The translations under genes and the position numbers were made by a program. The notes below the pieces were generated by a model. The model worked only from the letters and a program-made list of their open reading frames with translations. It did no database searches and had not been told where the DNA came from. A stretch of DNA of 32,081 nt, from positions 1-32,081 of the forward strand of contig JBJTRI010000100.1 of the NCBI GenBank assembly GCA_046076045.1. Reading direction: 5' to 3'. The stretch's first letter is position 1. Each line of letters starts with the position of its first letter. The DNA comes from JAIOPA01 sp046076045 (GTDB taxonomy: Bacteria > Eisenbacteria > RBG-16-71-46). Shown in pieces: positions 30,141-32,081 of the stretch.

Positions 30141-31288
30141 CGTGCCGCCCCCTCGCCCGCGACGAGTGCGCGGCGGCGCGTCTCGAGCGTGGCGAGCAGG
30201 TCCGTGAACGAGCGCTCGAACGCGGTCACGCCCTCGGGCTCGAGTTGCTCGAGCAGCGTGGCGACCGGCACCCCGAGTGCGGTGAGGCGTGCGAACAGCG
30301 CATGCGCGCCCGGCACGTCGCGCGTGATGCGCGACTCGACGACGCCGTGGTCGTTGAACGCCACGAGCGTGGCGGGCGGCATCGTGTTGACCGTGTCGGG
30401 GCCGACGAGTTCCTCGACGTAGAGCACGTCGCGGTAGGCGGGGTTCTTGGTGCTCGTGCTCGCCCACAGCGGCCGCTGCGGGTGAGCGCCGCGCGATGCG
30501 AGCGTGCGGTATCGCTCGCCCGCCACGACCTCGCCGAACGCCTCGTACGCGAGGCGCGCGTTGGCGACCGCGGCCTGCCCGCGCAGCCCTTCCAGTTCGA
30601 CGCGCTCGGTCGCGCCCGCCGGCAGCGTGGCGAGCCGCTGGTCGATCGCGGCGTCCACCTTGGAGTCCACGCGCGAGACGAAGAACGACGCCACCGAGCG
30701 CACCGACAAGAGGTCGCCGCCCGAGGCCGCGAGGTGCTCGAGCCCGGTGAGCCACGCCTCCATGACCTCGCGGTGGCGCTCGACCGTGAAGATGAGCGTC
30801 ACGTTGACGCTGATGCCGGCCGCGATCGTGGAGGCGATGGCCGGCAGGCCCTCGCGCGTCGCGGGGATCTTGATCATGACGTTGGGGCGCGCGACCGCGG
30901 CGTGCAGTCGCGCAGCGGCCGCGGTGGTACCCGCGGTGTCGCGCGCGAGCGTGGGGCTGACCTCGAGGCTCACCCGGCCGTCGCGACCGTGCGTGGCGTC
31001 GTAGAGCGGACGGAGGTGGTCGCACGCCATGCGGATGTCGCCGATCGCGAGGGACTCGAACAACGCCTCGCCCTCGAGCCCCTGCGCGATGCCCTGCGCG
31101 AGCGCGGCGTCGTAGTCGCGGCTGCCCGCGATCGCCTGCTGGAAGATGGTGGGGTTCGACGTCACACCCACCACGCCCGCCTCGCGCACGTCGCGGTCGA
31201 ACCCGCCGTCGAGCAGGTGGCCGCGGCGGATGAAGTCGAGCCACACGCTCTGGCCGAGGTCGAGCAACTGGTGGGCGCGGGCGGTCAT
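30137..31288 (-). CDS. tal: Transaldolase
   Basis: A 383-residue cytoplasmic enzyme of the non-oxidative pentose phosphate pathway, transferring dihydroxyacetone between sugar phosphates. The Schiff-base Lys140 lies in NVMIKIPATREG. The N-terminal GVVGVTSNPTIFQQAIAGS and the later PLWASTSTKNPAYRD, then GPDTVNTMPPATL, are transaldolase signatures of the long (TalB/mycobacterial-type) subfamily. GGAGG precedes the ATG at 31288. Translation is coupled to pgi through an ATGA overlap, so the two enzymes are made together as they are in the natural Tal-Pgi fusions. 136 bp separate it from malQ, where I saw only a weak GGCGG/CCGCC hairpin at 31402-31414. Confidence 0.95.
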   Translation of the reverse strand: MTARAHQLLDLGQSVWLDFIRRGHLLDGGFDRDVREAGVVGVTSNPTIFQQAIAGSRDYDAALAQGIAQGLEGEALFESLAIGDIRMACDHLRPLYDATHGRDGRVSLEVSPTLARDTAGTTAAAARLHAAVARPNVMIKIPATREGLPAIASTIAAGISVNVTLIFTVERHREVMEAWLTGLEHLAASGGDLLSVRSVASFFVSRVDSKVDAAIDQRLATLPAGATERVELEGLRGQAAVANARLAYEAFGEVVAGERYRTLASRGAHPQRPLWASTSTKNPAYRDVLYVEELVGPDTVNTMPPATLVAFNDHGVVESRITRDVPGAHALFARLTALGVPVATLLEQLEPEGVTAFERSFTDLLATLETRRRALVAGEGAAR

Positions 31289-31424
31289 GTCGGGCCTCCG
31301 GGGCAGGATGGTGGGCGGGCGCACACGGCGCGAGGACGCCCGAAGATGCGACGGCGCGCCGCCCGCGGCAAGTGCGTGCACGGTTGCGCCCGGCTCAGCG
31401 TGGCGGCCACCGCCGCGCGCCCCT

Positions 31425-32081
31425 TCAGTGGCCTTCGGGCAGGCGGTCGCGCAGGGCGGTGAGCGCGCGCAGTCGCTCGGCGAGTGCGGGCGTGGTCTGC
31501 CCCGGCGTCATGCGCCACGTCCAGTTGCCGGCCGCGCGGCCGGGCGTGTTGAAGCGCGCCTCGCGTCCGAGCGAGAGCACGTCCTGCATGGGCACGATGC
31601 AGGTGTCGGCGACCGACGCCATCGCGGTCGCGATCAGGTCCCACGCCACGTCGCCGCTCGTGGGGCCCATGACGCGCCGGGCCCGGGCGCGCTCCTCGGG
31701 CGTGGCCTGCGACCACCAGCCGCGCGTGGTGTCGTTGTCGTGCGTTCCCGTGTAGACGACCGCGTTGCGGACGTGGTGCGCGGGCAGGAACGGGTTGTCG
31801 TCGTCGCTCCCGAACGCGAACTGCAGCACCTTCATGCCCGGCAGTCCCAACGTGTCGCGCAGCGCCTCCACGTCGGGCCCGATCTCGCCGAGGTCCTCGG
31901 CGACGATCGGCAGGCCGCCGAGCGCGCGCTCGAGCGCGCGGAACAGCGGCTCGCCGGGGCCGGGGCACCATGCGCCGGGGCGGGCGTCGGGCGCATCGGG
32001 CGGCACCGACCAGTAGCGCACGAACCCGATGAAGTGGTCGAGCCGCACGCGGTCCACGCACGCCGTGAGCGCGCGCAGTCG
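31425..32081 (-). CDS. malQ: 4-alpha-glucanotransferase (MalQ), C-terminal part, cut by window edge
   Basis: The last 218 residues of a GH77 amylomaltase; the frame stays open to the window end, so the N-terminal half lies outside. Visible GH77 motifs are VDRVRLDHFIGFVRYW (containing the catalytic-nucleophile region RLDHF), LPIVAEDLGEIGPDVEALR with the acid/base Glu, MKVLQFAFGSD and YTGTHDNDTTRGWW. MalQ disproportionates maltodextrins in glycogen or maltose metabolism. It lies upstream of tal-pgi on the same strand, which would let glucan-derived sugar enter glycolysis and the pentose phosphate pathway. Confidence 0.93.
   Translation of the reverse strand, partial: RLRALTACVDRVRLDHFIGFVRYWSVPPDAPDARPGAWCPGPGEPLFRALERALGGLPIVAEDLGEIGPDVEALRDTLGLPGMKVLQFAFGSDDDNPFLPAHHVRNAVVYTGTHDNDTTRGWWSQATPEERARARRVMGPTSGDVAWDLIATAMASVADTCIVPMQDVLSLGREARFNTPGRAAGNWTWRMTPGQTTPALAERLRALTALRDRLPEGH

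Noticed and set aside
28449..31244. A single Tal-Pgi fusion reading frame
   Set aside because: The pgi frame stays open upstream, but the transaldolase motifs are in a different frame; the two genes overlap by ATGA.

Overview
This is a very GC-rich chromosomal window (by eye about 70%, with G/C at most third codon positions) from a Gram-negative, diderm bacterium. The evidence for an outer membrane is a beta-barrel gene ending in a C-terminal Phe, a lipoprotein cytochrome, several exported periplasmic proteins and type IV pilus motor ATPases. Doubled-CXXCH cytochromes, NHL propellers, PilT/PilU and a Tal/Pgi pair together suggest a lineage such as Gemmatimonadota, Eisenbacteria or a deltaproteobacterial-type phylum. 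That placement is inference; there is no rRNA in the window. I saw no tRNA, rRNA, CRISPR array, prophage or intact insertion sequence.

Layout. (1) 38-2190 (+): a polysaccharide flippase and a hexapeptide acyltransferase with ATGA overlap, the end of a surface-glycan locus. (2) 6179-2242 (-): a three-gene type IV pilus motor operon, with a PilB/GspE-like protein whose Walker A lysine is replaced by Cys, then PilT, then PilU. It is preceded by a sigma-28-like promoter. (3) 6541-6359 (-): a 60-residue membrane protein. (4) 6970-13273 (+): the centrepiece, six tightly packed genes encoding a diheme cytochrome c, a pentaheme and a tetraheme doubled-CXXCH cytochrome resembling OmcE-type extracellular nanowire subunits, an NHL beta-propeller, a hexaheme lipoprotein made of two c7-type triheme domains, and an outer-membrane beta-barrel. 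Seventeen haem-binding motifs are encoded. This looks like a complete route for moving electrons across the periplasm and outer membrane, possibly ending in a cytochrome filament. (5) 13270-15553 (-): a MOP/ANKH-like membrane transporter and an exported beta-carbonic anhydrase. (6) 15859-17850 (+): a hybrid sensory protein with a degenerate kinase core, two receivers (one with Asp to Asn) and an Hpt domain, behind a second sigma-28-like promoter of identical geometry. (7) 17975-19156 (+): an Fsr-like MFS exporter behind a 24-bp tandem hairpin array. (8) 24073-19158 (-): a GT2 glycosyltransferase, an orphan HTH protein, a GT39/ArnT-like glycosyltransferase and AsnB. (9) 24249-27116 (+): OsmC, fumarase and a threonine/serine dehydratase. 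(10) 32081-27121 (-): partial MalQ, transaldolase, glucose-6-phosphate isomerase and an exported TlpA-like thioredoxin with an unusual N-terminal domain.

How they fit together. The neighbouring pilus motors, cytochrome/porin cluster and surface-polysaccharide genes point to a surface-active organism that may respire external acceptors. The shared promoter type ties the pilus motor operon to the hybrid sensor (inference). Several single genes have a TANNNT element 6-9 nt before the start codon, which suggests leaderless or nearly leaderless mRNAs. Two of these promoters are preceded by short tandem dyad arrays (periods 14 and 24 bp).
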